Below, piece after piece: positions 1 through 12,505 of a stretch of 64,000 nt of DNA (the first letter of the stretch is position 1; each line of letters opens with the position of its first letter). The stretch lies in the NCBI GenBank assembly GCA_017506865.1, contig JAFCMP010000003.1:310001-374000 (forward strand), in the 5' to 3' direction. The notes beneath the pieces are model-generated. The model was not told where the DNA came from, did no database searches, and was given only the letters and a program-made list of their open reading frames with translations. The translations under genes were made by a program, and so were the position numbers. The DNA is from Tribonema minus (Eukaryota; Sar; Xanthophyceae; Tribonematales; Tribonemataceae).

Positions 1-3000
1 AAGTATGTGGGACTCTACGTGCCCAGCGGCACAGGAGTCCAGAGTACCTGAGCCTCAATGCTCAGGCAATAACTTATTGAACTTCAATCCAACAGAAGTG
101 TGTGGCAGTACCTCAATCTGGAAGTGCAAGATTGTCGTAGGCATGTTACTGAGAGCATGAGCTGTCTTTCTTCCTGGAACTGGGGCTACCCAACAGCTGG
201 CTGACAGCAGAGCAGTAGCGTCAAGCTCCTAAACCTGCTGCTAACACTGATATGACAACATTTCTTTTAGTTGCATGTTGTGCCGCGCTGGCAGCCCGTC
301 ATACATGTAGATTCAAGTTGAATGCTCCCTACAGGTATATTCAAGTTGAATGCTCCCCCGCCTGTCACCATCTTCAACCCCAACGTCTCACCAGCCACAT
401 CAGTGCACAGCTTGGGCACACGGCCTTCAAAATACTCCTAAACAGTGTATGTACATACCTTGATGTGCCATCTCTTCAATATCAATGCAAGGGGAAGCGT
501 CACATGTGCCTCCTTACGCTGGCAAAGTGCTCGTTCCACAGCTGCACCCACAGCCACGAGCTTGTGAAGCTTCATTTTGCCGGAGTTGGTTGAATTTTCT
601 GCTTGTATGAAGCTGATTCCAGCTTCAAGAAACCTGTCATCATCGACATTCCCGTCACTGCCCTTGCCACAACGCTCCGGCCAAGGACGCCGTGTGCCAC
701 TTCTCCGCGGCCAGCAGGCCCTCATCACCCACAATCACCGCGAAATATGGTCTGCAATTGGTGCGAAAGTAGCTGACATTCTGATAATCGCCCCTGCCAC
801 AGCGCTCAGGCCAGGGAAGCCATGCGCAGCTTCTTCTGCCGGCAAGCCCGTCGTACTGGTTGTACCTTACGTAACTGCCACTGCCACGCCACAACTCTTA
901 CGGGTTGCAACTGACAAAACTGCTCCTGCCACAACGCTTACTGGTCGTAACTGACGTAACCGCCCCTGCCACAACGCTCAGGCCAAGGACGCCGTGCGCT
1001 ACCTCTTTGACGCGGGCAAGCCCTCATCACCACAATCACCGCGAAATGTGATTCGACAATTGCTGCAAAATGTAACTGACATTCCGATAACTGCCGCTGC
1101 CACAACGCTCAGGCCAAGGACGCCGTGCGCCACTTCTTCGACGCGGGCAAGCCCGTGGCGTCCATCTGCCACGGCCAGCAGCTGCTCGCTGCTGCGGGCG
1201 TCCTCAAGGGCCGAAGCGGCACCGGCTACCCCGCCATTCAGGCGCAGTGCACGCTCGGAGGCTGCGCGTGGGTGGCGCCCGACCCCATCACCATGGCGCA
1301 CACGGACGGCAGTTACGTGAGCGCTGCCGCGTGGCCCGCGCACCCGGCGCTCGTGGCGCAGTTCGTTGCAGCGCTCGGCGGCGCTGTGGAGCACAAGGGG
1401 GGGGCCAAGAAAATTCTCGCGCTGTGCGGGGATTTCATGGAGGACCTGGAGATCATGGTGCCGTTCCAGGCGAGTGTTTTGAAAACGGACCCTAGGGTTT
1501 GGGTCAGGGTTAGGGTCTTCATAGGGCCAGAGTTGGTGTCAGCACTCGGCGGCGCGGTGGAGCACAGGCGGGGGATATATGAGGGTATGTAATGTCACTG
1601 GGCTAGACTTCATGGAGGACCTGTGTAGAACGACTGTACTCTCCTAATGCGTATGTGGCACTGTGCAGTTTATGAAGTTCTGCACTGCTATGGTACTGCA
1701 GGGGCGCGCGTCTGACCAGTTCACCGCAAAGCACTGCCAATGATGCACAGTGCTCGGCATCAAGGATGCGACTCGACTCGCATGCTCACCACCGCAGGCT
1801 GTACAACTGACACCACTCGCTCACAACCATTGTGATCATGTTTGGTATAGAGATAGGCTTAAATCCACCATATGTATGCATCACGCAATTATGCAACTAC
1901 CGCGAGAGTGGACCTGACCCCCCCATCCATCCCCCCATACCCCATGTCCTTCATCAACCGCCGACCGATCGTCTCAGGGTCTGCTCGCGATGGGGCACTC
2001 CGTTGATGCCGTGTGCCCAGGGCGTGTCAAGGGCGAGAAGTGTGCGACTGCTGTGCACGACTTTGAGGGCGACCAGACGTACACAGAGAAGCCTGGCCAC
2101 AAGTTTGAGCTGACGGCGGGGTTTGATGACGCCGCCGCTGACGTGGAGTCATATGACGCGCTGCTGATACCAGGTCAGTAGTGCTTCATTGGTGTACTTC
2201 ATGTTGAAGTATGCGCATGCGTATTATGTATGACGATGCCGGCGCCGACGTGGAGTCGTATGACGCGCTGCTTGTACCAGGTCGGTGGCACCACCTGTTG
2301 AAGTATGGGTATATGTGTTGTATTGCGTTTGATCATGGTTCTTGTTGCGTGATTTGCGCGGCCATATTCAACTGCAGAACAGCGGAGTGCAACGACAGTG
2401 CTGCCGCGGACGTGGATTTGTATGACGCACTGCTCATACCGGATGAGAAGCTGCGCGTATGAATGCAGCTACTTCAAACATCAACACTGACCTACATGCT
2501 CCTCTCAAGCAAATGTGCTAATAGCGCCAGGAGCTGATGAACTCTGCAACAGGGGCAAATGGCTGTCCAAGCAGTGCACCCAGCGCACTGCATCAGCATT
2601 CCGCAATGCACCAGCTGCACCATTTGTCACAACGTACACCATTCATTGCACCACTCTAACCGTGTACCGTATGTGTACCGTTCCGGTACTGTTCCTTACG
2701 TGTACCGTTCCTGCACTGTTCCTGTACTGCGTGCAGGTGGCCGCGCCCCCGAGTACCTCTCCATGGACCCCAAGGTGCTGGCCATCGTCAAGCACTTCTT
2801 TGCCACAAACAAGCCCGTCGCCTCCATCTGCCACGGTCAGATCATACTCGCGGCGGCGGAGGTCCTCAACGGGCGCATGTGCACATGCTATCCTGCTGTG
2901 CAGCCGACGGTGGAGGCCGCTGGCGCAGAGTTCGTGGCTCCGGACCCCATTGATATGTGCGTGACGCAGGGGAATTTGGTCACGGGCGCCGCGTGGCCGG

Positions 3001-3059
3001 GTCACCCCCAGTTTCTGCAGCAGTTTGCGGCGCTGCTCGGCACCACCATCACCCCCTGA
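1..3059 (+). CDS. Double-domain DJ-1/PfpI family protein (plant DJ-1D-like), 5' end missing
   Basis: This is the 3' part of a protein with two tandem DJ-1/PfpI (class I glutamine amidotransferase-like) domains, the arrangement of plant DJ1D/YLS5-type glyoxalase/deglycase proteins. Secure exons are 1113-1469, 1978-2173 and 2737-3059 (stop TGA). Their phases (0, 1) join without a frame break. The first exon holds the end of domain 1, with nucleophile-elbow motif ICHGQ, and runs straight into domain 2 (start KKILALCGDFMEDLEIMVPFQ); the last carries the second ICHGQ and ends AALLGTTITP. Both catalytic Cys are therefore kept. A peptide RSPEYLSLNAQ at 33-65 looks like the preceding domain-1 exon, but its acceptor and phase are unclear; the start lies off the window. 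The intron after 1469 has a GC donor (gcgagt), because only that joins FQ to GLLAMG. Family members act on methylglyoxal or glycated products; the exact activity here is inferred. Introns are full of partial exon copies (see findings). Confidence 0.9.
661..1160 (+). repeat. Repeated exon heads with acceptor site, DJ-1 gene
   Basis: Three diverged copies of the block 'intron tail + AG + first 30-50 bases of the exon' precede the real exon start at 1113. The copies are at about 661-710, 790-850 and 962-1020, with shorter tails near 884 and 929. Each reads like CCTGCCACAACGCTCAGG followed by the codons for AKDAVR. A second shared stretch (CTCATCACC..AATCACCGCGAAAT) at 719-747 and 1023-1050 shows that the repeat unit continues beyond the exon part. 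Confidence 0.85.
2127..2444 (+). repeat. Repeated exon ends with donor site, DJ-1 gene
   Basis: The real exon end (2127-2173, coding ADVESYDALLIPG, donor gtcagt) is followed by two diverged copies at about 2222-2283 (donor-like gtcggt) and 2396-2444 (no donor), inside the following intron. The copies keep the ADV..YDALL reading frame, but the next real exon (2737) joins only the first. Confidence 0.85.
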
Positions 3060-3633
3060 AATTGGCCCTGAGGCTAGTGTTGAAGGGGGCAGGGTAGGGT
3101 GGCGTTGATATTTATTTGATTTGCGACGCTGGTGCGCATGCCAGAGCTGTGTTCACGTCCCTTATGCCTGAGGGGGAGGGTTCACTACAAACACACACAC
3201 ACACTGTGGTGGCATTGGACGCTGCGATCCATGTATGAGTCGAGTAGCATTTTTGTGGTGCATGCTGTGTCTCATGTAGGGTGAGACCAGGAGCAGCAGA
3301 GGTCATTCAAGTGGCAGGTCCTGGCCAGTGCTCTGTCAGTCATCATCTCACGGCTCGGCTTGGACGCCTGGCTGCAGTCAAGCTCATCAACGCCAGCGAT
3401 GTTCGAGGCGCTCACAAGAACAAGATGCTGAATCAGGCTGTCAACAAAACGCACATTTCTGGTACTCTCAAAGCTAATGCTGTTGGCGTCTTGCCCCCTG
3501 TTCACTTGCGTATCTCGCCGTTTCGTTTTTGCAACTGCACTCTGTACTTCAACGCCGAGCTTTGGCCGGCTGTTGAATTCAAATCGCTGGTCGCAGACTC
3601 AAACAAGAGAGTACTAAAGCAAGCGACACCACG

Positions 3634-6600
3634 ATGGCGACCACCGTGTGCGTCGATGGCATTGGCCTGGCCGCGTGCATCAATGAAAACCTTAACGCAG
3701 AGATGGGGCGACTGGACGACTTGGCCTGTGAGTTCCAGCTTGCAGATGCATTTTCGGTTTGAAGCTTGATCTGTGGCTCGGGAGTGCAGCAGCCGGTCTG
3801 TGTCTTTGCAGCCCCGCGGCCTGTAACGTATTTCATGCGCACCACCAGCTTACAGGGCAGCGCACCGCAGCTGCATCGCAATGCCTGACCATGTTCTTGC
3901 TTTGCCGTCGTGCCTCCGACAACTCCGTGTGTGTTGCAATCCTTGGCTTGCCATCATGCAGTGCGCACATGCTCTGCACCTCTCTGCGCGCTCTGCATGA
4001 TGCCGACACCAACTTCTGCAGCAGCGGCGCTGCAGCCGCTGGAGTGCTGCGCGATTGGCAAGACCACAATCCGGACACGACCAATGCTCACGAATGATGT
4101 CCACTGATGTGCTGCTGCCTGGTTCCTGCAGTGTCGGTGAACACCTTCTGGCTGCTGTTTGGTGCGGTCCTGGTGTTCTTCATGCAATCCGGCTTTGCCT
4201 TCTTGGAGGTCGGCTGCGTTCAACGGTGAGAGCCGCTGACTGGTTTGCAGTGATTTGTAATTAATGCATGCAAATGAGTCATTATTTGCATGAGTACATT
4301 GATATATTACAGCTGACCATGACCTTTGTATGCTTGACAAGGTAGCAAGTTGTTACGGTGGTGCTTGGTTTGTACACGTGATGATATCTAATCCTCCTGT
4401 GTGATTCCTTGATTGTCGGCTGCTTGCAGGAAAAACCAGAAGAACATCCTCATCAAGAATGTTTTCGATGCATCCATTGGCGCTCTGGCATGGTAAGTGT
4501 CTGAGCCAACTGGCTAATAATACAACAACAAGGTCTGGGATGTTCATATTAGGGCACCGCACTATACAGGCATTTATGGATACATTAGACCACTGACTGG
4601 AATTTCGTGCGAGAATTCCGCAAGCTTATTTTGCAGTACCAGTCTGTACAGTTTTTAGCATCAACCTGGAGGCTTGAGCTCTGTTGTTACATGCAAAGGG
4701 ATTTGCAAGCATGGCAGAGCTTAGATCTGCAGAATCGCAATGAATGGAAGCGGTAACCAGCAAGGCATTAGTCTCAACAAGTTTATTACCACGAGGGCCA
4801 CCAACGGCACTACTATGCACGAGACCAATTCGCCAAGAGAGAAGCCACATGTTCATTTACTTCGAGGTTTCGGCACAGCTGTTCAAAATCTACCAGTATG
4901 CCCGGGAGACCCCACATGTTTGTGTGATGACGAGTAGTGGTCTGTTTGTAGAAGTCAGGTGGCGCTGACCGCGCTGAACGGCGCCCTCATGTATATACAA
5001 AAGTCGTAACACATATCGTTGACATTGTAGTTAGCAGCGCCTAGGGTCATGCAGCCGTGCTGCAGAAAAGGAGTGGCAACAACGCCTTGTTTTCTATGCT
5101 ACAGACTGGAAAACGATGAAGTACGTGTCACGAGGCACCGGTTGCTAAACCGTGCAATGCGTTGCCGTCATTGCGGCCTGTATGGCATTGTTGAGGTGGC
5201 CCGCTTCATATGTTTAACTTCAACAGCTTCTTGCATTGTCCAGAGACAGCCTTCACAATCACCATGTTGTGGACAGAGGAAAGCGCACAACACCTGTGAT
5301 TGTCTACCGCTTGTAAGGGGTACTTGTTATACCTACCTTTGATACCTCCGTGCCTACCTGCCCTCTTGTGCAGGTACGTGGCGGGCTACGGCATCGCGTT
5401 CGGCTACGACTCGTACGTCAAGACCGGCGACACCAACGGCTTCATCGGCACCACCGGCTACTTCCTCGCGGGAAGCACGTTCCGTGGTGGCGATGTGAGC
5501 GATGAGGACTTGGGCTACACGTGGGCCAACTGGCTGTTCCAGTGGGCCTTTGCTGCAACGTGCGCGACCATTGTCTCCGGCGCCGTGATGGAGCGCATCT
5601 CGTTTGGCTGCTACCTCATCTACGCAGGTGCGTTGGCTGAGCGCTGAGCGCTGCTGACGTTGATACATAGTGCTGCGCAGTGCTCAGGCAGTGTTGCGGA
5701 AGTTGGCAGGTGTTTGCAGGCCTCTGGATGGTGATGGTGCTCATTAAGCTACATGTCAAGATGTGCACATGAAGTGGCTGTGTGGAGGTACTGCAGCTCA
5801 CTGCCCATGTGCGAACCCTTGCGCAGAACAGCACACGCACTCACCAACAACTGCCCCCCCCCCCCCCTTCTCCACCCCCCCAGTCACCCTAACGGGCTTC
5901 ATCTACCCCATCATGGTGCACATGACGTGGAGCGCGGGCGGGTGGATGAGCGCCTTCCGCGAGGACTTCCTGCTCTCGCGCTGCGGCGTCGTCGACTTTG
6001 CGGGCTCGGGCGTGGTGCACATGACGGGGGGTGTGGCAGCGCTCGTGGGCGCGGTTATGGTGGGGCCGCGCGCGGGGCGCTTTGGGCCCAGCGGGGAGGT
6101 GCGCGCGCTGCCGCAGCTGTCGTGGGTGTACCAGGCCATCGGCACGCTCTTCCTCTGGTGAGTCCGCGGTGTTTGGGGTACAGTGTACTCTGTGCTTGCT
6201 GTCAAAGTGTACTGGAAAGAAAACCAAGGCTAGCTAGCACACCGTACCAATGGCGCGAGCAAAGGCAACAGAGGCGCCACACAGTCCCTGTGTGACGAAA
6301 AGGGGAGATATTATATCGTAAGCATGAAAACCTGGACTGTGCCAGCTCAGCATCGCTGAGTCATCGCGCTCCAAGATCTCGAACAGATCTGGAACAAATC
6401 TCGAACAAAACCATAAGGGAAAATTGCAACTTCGAGTGCACAACTTGAAGTGCAACCTGACTGCAAACCAAAACAGTGCTCATGTCAACACTGTTGCCGA
6501 CCATCACGCATTGCGCACGACTGCAAGAGTGGGCAATTGAAACCTATCAGTACAAACGATTATCTGCTGTGGGGATGCTGCAAGTGTTGCAATGTTATTG

Positions 6601-8362
6601 ACGCTGCCTGCATGGCGTGAACACTGTGTATAAATACATGTTGACCTGAAGAGTAGCGAGCAGTTCATTCACTGACACAATAGCCATGACTGCGCCAGAT
6701 CACAAGCGCTGCGTGCGCTGCGCCATTTGTTTGGAGAGTCACACTTGAAGTACGCGCGTCACCTCACCGCCCCCCCCCCCCCCCCCACACCCAACAGGTT
6801 CGGATGGTACGGTTTCAACGGTGTGTCCACACTGCTCATCACCGGCAAGGGCCTGGTCGCTGCCAAGGTGATGATCAACTCCACCCTCTCCGGAGCCATC
6901 GGCGGACTGTCCTCGACGCTGGTGGCGCTGCTGATGAACGGCTACATTGACCCCGCCGCCGCCAACAACGGCATTCTGAGCGGGTTTGTGGCGATCACGG
7001 GGCCCAGTGGCGTGGTGCAGCCGGAGGGAGCGCTGCTGATTGGCTTCATCGCCGGCCTCATCTACCAGGGTGAGGCACTCACAGCGGAATGCCTGCTCCC
7101 CGCCTTGCATTTTCTCAATGTCGACCAGAGTGTGAAGAGTTTATGATGACTACTTGCGATGAGCGTCATTGTCACCTACATAAAGTTCATGACAGCACCT
7201 CTTGGTTTCAGCGCTGCTGCTGATTGGCTTCTTCGCTGGCTGCATCCACCAGGGTGAGGCACGCATGCCAATGCCCCCGAAACGTGCCTAACGTTCTGCG
7301 TCCTCACTCCTGTGGACATGTCACCCATTTGGCATGACGCAAAACCAGCATCACCTTCAACCCCTGCGTGACCAACTTGAAGACTCAGCTTCGTGACAAA
7401 GCAAACCTGTTGCGTTGTGTTGTGGCCCCATTGTGCCCGCTTTTGCATTTCTGACTCTGCGCGCGGCGCGTCACCCCCTTGCCTTTTCTGCACCCCTTGC
7501 CTCATCTGCACTTCGACAGTCACCCCCTTGCCTTTTTCTGCACCCCTTGCCTCACCTGCACTTCGACAGGCGCGTCCAACCTGCTCCTCAAGCTGCGCAT
7601 CGACGACGTGGTCAACGCCGCACCCGTGCACCTCTTCTGCGGCATGTGGGGCATGTTCGCAGTGGGGCTCCTGGCCGAGGAGCACAACTACGGGCGCGCG
7701 TACTACGAAGACCGCGCTGACATCTGCTGCGGAGCGTTCTACGGATGCGGCGGGAATCAGCTCGCGGCGCAGATTGTGTTCATCCTCGTCAATCTGGCAT
7801 GGACAGGTGCATTGCTGCTATCTTGAAGTTGAAGTAGGGCTGCGGCAAGAACCGGCTCGCGGCGCAGGTTGTGTGCATCAACGTTGACTTTACGCAGGCA
7901 GGCGAGCTTGTGACTCTCTAAAGCTTGAAGGTTGGTACATGCTCAGCACGTTATTAGAAACTGTGGTGTCAGTCATCTGTAGGTCATGGCTGCATCCCAT
8001 GCGTTTCAAACCAGAACCAGCTTGTTGGCAGGACATGCGCAAATCAGGCACGCAAGCCAATATGCCTCAGCAGCCCTTGCCATTGCCAGATCCCCCCCGT
8101 GCCCCCTCTAACTTCACACTTGCTCTCCATTGCCACCACAACCTCAACAGGGGTGACGTCGGCGATCATGTTCACGGTCGCCAAGTACACGGTGGGGCTG
8201 CGCGTGAGCAAGGAGGTGGAGGAGATGGGCATGGACTCCTCCAAGCACGGCGGCCTAGCGGACTACGCGCACACGGAGGGCAACAAGTCGCTCGACAACT
8301 CGCGCAACGGCCTCTTCCCCGTGGGCGCGGACGAGATCCACGTCGGCAGCGCCGTCGCATAA
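3634..8362 (+). CDS. AMT1-type ammonium transporter
   Basis: Complete gene of eight exons: 3634-3727, 4132-4225, 4430-4492, 5374-5627, 5884-6157, 6798-7069, 7570-7806 and 8151-8362. All junctions are GT-AG and the phases fit, giving 499 residues, the usual length for an AMT1 channel. It imports ammonium across the plasma membrane. Family marks seen are the membrane segment FGAVLVFFMQSGFAFLEVG near the N terminus, WLFQWAFAATCATIVSGAVMER, the pore-region signature GSGVVHMTGG, and the late segment MWGMFAVGLL. The hydrophilic C-terminal tail (from about KEVEEMGMDSSKHGG) is the expected cytosolic regulatory tail. The start ATG opens MATTVCVDGIGLA, before the first membrane span. Introns 6 and 7 hold copies of exon ends and a doubled acceptor region. 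Confidence 0.95.
5854..5883 (+). promoter_or_regulatory. Poly-C tract serving as polypyrimidine tract, AMT intron 4
   Basis: A near-unbroken C run (broken by TTCTCCA) ends directly in the CAG acceptor used by the exon at 5884. The same layout recurs at 6770-6797 before the exon at 6798. Confidence 0.6.
7070..7905 (+). repeat. Copies of exon ends and acceptor in AMT introns 6 and 7
   Basis: Three separate cases occur. (1) The end of exon 6 (about 7029-7075, ..GCTGCTGATTGGCTTC..CCAGGGTGAGG) reappears diverged at 7211-7259 with the same GTGAGG donor. (2) The last 50 bases of intron 6 are doubled (7473-7519 and 7520-7569), giving two CACTTCGACAG acceptors. (3) The end of exon 7 (7743-7806) is echoed at about 7841-7905 in intron 7, GGCTCGCGGCGCAG included. 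Confidence 0.85.
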
Positions 8363-10057
8363 AGCGACGGTTGTTGCGCCAGTGGCGTGGCAGTTACGGC
8401 AGTTACACCAGCGGCGTGTGGGCACCGCTGCGGGCGGAGCACCAGGGGCATCAACCTTGGCAAGCCGGCCACGAGCGGCAGCTGCACGGCTGGGGGGGAG
8501 GAAGGGAGGGGGGGGGGGGGGGGTCCGCCTGCTTCAGGTGGGAGGGGTGCCAGGGGGGGGGGCGGTGCCAGGTGGCATCCCCTTGATGCCTAGCAAAGCT
8601 GTCAGGGGCATATGCACCAGCTCGCAGCAAACATTTGTGCGTGTCATCAGAGGCTGCCGCCCGCTCGGAAAGCGGCGTTTTGCTCCATGCGCGACCAAGG
8701 GGCCGCACTCACTGCCTCCATCGCGCCGACGTCGACGGCACGAGACCAGACCCTGGAGGCGCTGCTTGACCTGACCAGCTCGCGTTCACAGCCGCGAGTG
8801 CGTACCTATGCGTAGGAGTCAGTGGGGCATCATCGCCTTTCACAGTGCGCGCCACGCTCATTAGACGGTCCGTCGTGCGCTTGGATAGCGTAGCCTGCGA
8901 TCAGAACGGCGGTGCCACCCCGCAAGTGTGTCTGGTAGAGCGCGTTGGGATCCCGATCACATTTCCCTTTTGTGCGTATAGATATTGATTCAGGTAGTGC
9001 GTAGACCAGCATGCCAGCCTTGCTACGCACATCCCCTTGTTAATGACAGGTCCCTGCTGCGCTATGTCCGTGTCCCTTTGTCAGCTGTTGTGGCATTTCT
9101 CAAATGAGCATGCACTTCGTGCGCCGGTCAAGTGACTGCAATGCCGTCAACCAAAGCCTTTGCATGCTTGTGGACATAGCAAGTTTTTTTTTTTTGCTGC
9201 GCGCAATGTTTTTAAAAGACAGGGAGTTGCGAGCAGCATAGCTGTAACTGCCATGCGTCCGTAAAGGCAAAGCATTGCCGCAGCAGAGCGCAAGTATGTT
9301 TTTGCTTGTGGAGCAAGCTTACATGCATAGAACTGATGTTGTGGAGCAAGCTCACTGCACAGAGGTCACGCTCGCGTTGAAGTTGAACTTGGCTGATGTG
9401 CGATGTGCAAACGTCCTGTGTCTTGAGTGCATCACACCTCCATGCGTGATGTGATCATGGGACATACATGCAGAATCCTCTTGTTCTCTTTTCAGATGCC
9501 TGTGTGCTCTGTGCATGGGGTTGTCGAACTTCAAAATCAGCGGCAGCCTGCCTTGTGCTCTGAGCACTTGCTCACTGCTGTTGTGCGTTGTACAGGAATT
9601 TCTGGTGCGCTTCTCGTACATGTTGGGTCGACTGTTGTGCACTTAAGTGACTTCACCACTGCCAGTGGTTTGAGAATTGGCGCTCATGAGAAGCAATTCC
9701 AAACAGGCACGAACATGGGACTCAAGGCAGGGCCTCAACAAGCCTGCAGACCAGCGGCTGTGCAACATCACAAAAAAGGTAGGATACAACGCGCTGCATC
9801 AAAACGTTCACTTCGTATATGTACGTGGGAGATATAGGCAATACACAATACAACCAAGGTAGGAAAGAGAGAACTATTCGCGCGAGGGACACCCGCCAAC
9901 AACAGCAACCGTTGAGGGACGCAGCAAACCTACAGTTACATGATATCCGGCGGCGAATGCACGCCAGAGCGCCTCGCGCCACGACAATACCGACCGCCTA
10001 CAGGGATTGCGCAGCTTTGTGATGATTCACCCATGTGTTCACGATCATGAATCGCAA
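8363..10057. other. Spacer, no gene seen
   Basis: Between two convergent genes (transporter + and TPR protein -). It holds G runs just after the stop (8504-8522, 8553-8562), a T run (9185-9196) and short TTGAAG-type motifs, for example near 9375. No open frame looks conserved. Confidence 0.5.
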
Positions 10058-11922
10058 TCAAGACTGTTTGAGCGGCCCAACGGGGCCAGCATTGGCGCGC
10101 GCGACCTGCACTTTAACGAGCCGGCACTTTGCGTCCTCATCCTTTGGATCGCATCGCAGGGCTTCGGTGTACTCCTGCTCTGCAAGTTCGAGGTTTCCGA
10201 GCTCCTTTTCTTGGAGGAAGGCCATGTTGTAGTGCGCGAGCAGGCTGTCCGGGTTGAACGCGATGGCGTTCTTGTAGCACTGCTCAGCGCCTGCGAGGGT
10301 ATGCAAGAAAGTGTAAGAAAGTGATGTCAGTATGGCATGCAGGTAAGAGCAGGGGACAGGGGCATCTGTTTTTGCAGAAAGGTGTGCACTTGAAGTACGG
10401 AGAAGTACTCTGGCCGTGTCATGACACACATGGCAGAATCCAGGGGGGGGGGCACATGGAGGAGGACGTAGGGGAGGACCCCGAGATGCCATTTGGCGGC
10501 GGCGGCGTTTGAGTGGTTGTCGTTGCGACACTTTCAGACTGTCATACGACATGTAGATTCCTTACAGCTAGATGCCAATCATCTGGGCTTTTTCGCGCCC
10601 TGAGCGAGAATTAATAAAAAGTACATGGAAGAGACTATGACCTGCCAGCCTTTGTTTGAGCGCAAATTACGTCGCGGCACAGGTTTTCTGGCTGAGTCGA
10701 CAAATGTATTGCATTTACTGGCCGAGTCCACAAATACGCTGCAGTGAGCACTCTGCACACCTGCCTGCAACCCACCTGCGAGCATACGCAGAATTGAGAA
10801 GGAGGTGCACATCCCACGGACACAAATGTGCTACCAGTGCTGCGCGCACAACTTGTACAGTAGCGTGGTCGGTGCGGTGCAAAAATACTTGTAGTACAAC
10901 CTCTTGTGTCCTAGTTGGCCTCAGAGACTACGCCTGCACACCAGCAGACACTACAAGCCACACTTGTAGCACCGACATTGTGAGCCTCAGCCTCGCTGTG
11001 TGCTGTGCGCGTGTAATGACTATGAGAGTGCTTGAGGCTTCCACACTGTTGAGCATCACCTCCTGCATAGTTCAGGCTACGTTGTTGGTGAAGCTCACGG
11101 CATACAAAGGTTTTCGCAGGTGCGGGTACTTACCACAGCAGCCACCGTACATAGTGAACGTATATAGGATACATATGGTAAATGAATAGGGTATGTATGG
11201 TATGGTAAGCGGTGAATACATACCTGCGGCGTCATGTCGTTCGTGCTGCAGCAGGTAGCCCAGGTTGCAGTGCGCGTCGCTGTTGGTGGGCTGTAACCGC
11301 ACCGCCTCCCGGTATGCGTTTTCAGCACCATCAATGTCCTTGCGGACATGCTGTAAATGACGAGGAGCAAAGTCGCAAAGCATGTCTCAGCACGCCTGCT
11401 GGCACATTGTGCAGCGACACCACATGCGTTGGCAACACTCATCGGGCTGCTCCAGCCCTAACCCTTACCCTAACCCTAACCCTAACCCTAACCCTAAGCA
11501 GCACGGGAGTACCATGGAATGCTTGATTCTAATGCTAGCAACATCCAACATGTCAAGGTGTAGTCCGGTGTACCTCGCCAGAGTACATCAACAGTGCAAC
11601 AAGAGCTGTATACCTCGCCAGAGTACAGCGAGTGAGCAACAAAAGTACAACAAGGATGCGACAACAACGCAAACACACTACACTTGAAGTGTACCTGCAG
11701 CAGGTGCCCCAGACTGTTCTGCGCGTAGTCAGCAGTGGGGTCGCACTGCAGCGCCAGGCGGTAGTGACGCTCCGCCCCCGCATAGTTGGAGCGCTTGTGC
11801 TGCAGGAAATGTCCATAGTTGTTGTGCGCCAGCGCGTCATTGGGGCTCGCCTGGAGAGCCAGAATGAACTTCTCCTCCTCCGCCTGCGCAAGTTCAACAG
11901 ATTTGTGCACAGCGATTAGCAT
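10058..11922 (-). CDS. Small tetratricopeptide-repeat (TPR) protein
   Basis: Minus strand, exons 11695-11922, 11224-11350 and 10058-10290 (stop at 10058-10060). Phases 0 and 1 fit and give 195 residues. Nearly the whole chain is TPR helices: GAEQCYKNAIAFNPDSLLAH, AENAYREAVRLQPTNSDAHCN and LAEQEYTEALRCDPKDEDAK show the W/L-G-Y-A-F-A-P spacing of four or more repeats. TPRs bind partner proteins; no partner is implied here. The start at 11922 (MLIAVHKSVELAQAEEEK) is the first Met that keeps the first helix whole; an additional upstream exon cannot be excluded. The first intron downstream of the start holds a telomeric tract (11456-11497), and the last intron contains one copy of the 131-bp dispersed repeat. 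The products of other TPR families are possible; no specific orthologue is recognised. Confidence 0.8.
10496..10626 (+). repeat. 131-bp dispersed structured repeat, copy 1
   Basis: Near-identical to 39568-39699: the two copies differ only in the length of an A run (5 versus 6). It starts with (GCG)n, ends AATTAATAAAAA then GTACAT, and can form three short hairpins (TGTCG-TTG-CGACA, AGATG-CCAAT-CATCT and GGGC..GCCC). It lies in the last intron of the TPR gene, antisense to it. Confidence 0.85.
11456..11497. repeat. Interstitial telomeric tract (CCCTAA)n
   Basis: About seven CCCTAA units, one of them altered, in an intron of the TPR gene. It is the longest clean telomeric-type array in the window. 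Confidence 0.9.
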
Positions 11923-12505
11923 TAAGTTGAAGCTGTCAGCGCAAGCTACGCGCCGTGCTGCGTGCGTGGTCCTGAATGTTGCAGTTGTGGAAGGTGCGCA
12001 AGAGTCTAGCAATGTCATTACAGGCCTGGATACTGCACTGGGGCACACAAGAGCATCTCTTACTTTGCTTGTAAGCTTAGGGTTAGGATCAGGCCTACTT
12101 AGGGTGAGGGGTCACATGTCAGCGCTCCACGTGTGGCCACATGCATCCATCGGGTGTTGAGGTGCAACATCACGTGTCTCATGCTGCTTTGCGCTGCTCA
12201 CTGGCGTGCTCAGTGTTGTGAGCCATGGCGTAGGTACGTAGCTCCGAATGCGCAACGTTTGTGTGCGGCAACCATATTGCAGGAGACAAGGCGCCCAAGT
12301 CACCGTTGTCCCGAGCCAACATACTTCTGCAAAATATCTTGAGGACATGAGCCGACAGTAAAAATTAAGTGCCTGGACTTATGAGGATTGCTACTTCTTT
12401 AGAGCAATGGTGGCGTATGCCGGTTCTGCAACAAGAGGAATGTTGCCACCCGCGCCGTATCGATTCCACCTCATTGCCATCAAAATTACTCCAGTTATGC
12501 TGTTA

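Noticed and set aside
9427..9837. 136-codon open frame in the spacer after the transporter
   Set aside because: No motif, no splice context and no compositional shift from the spacer.
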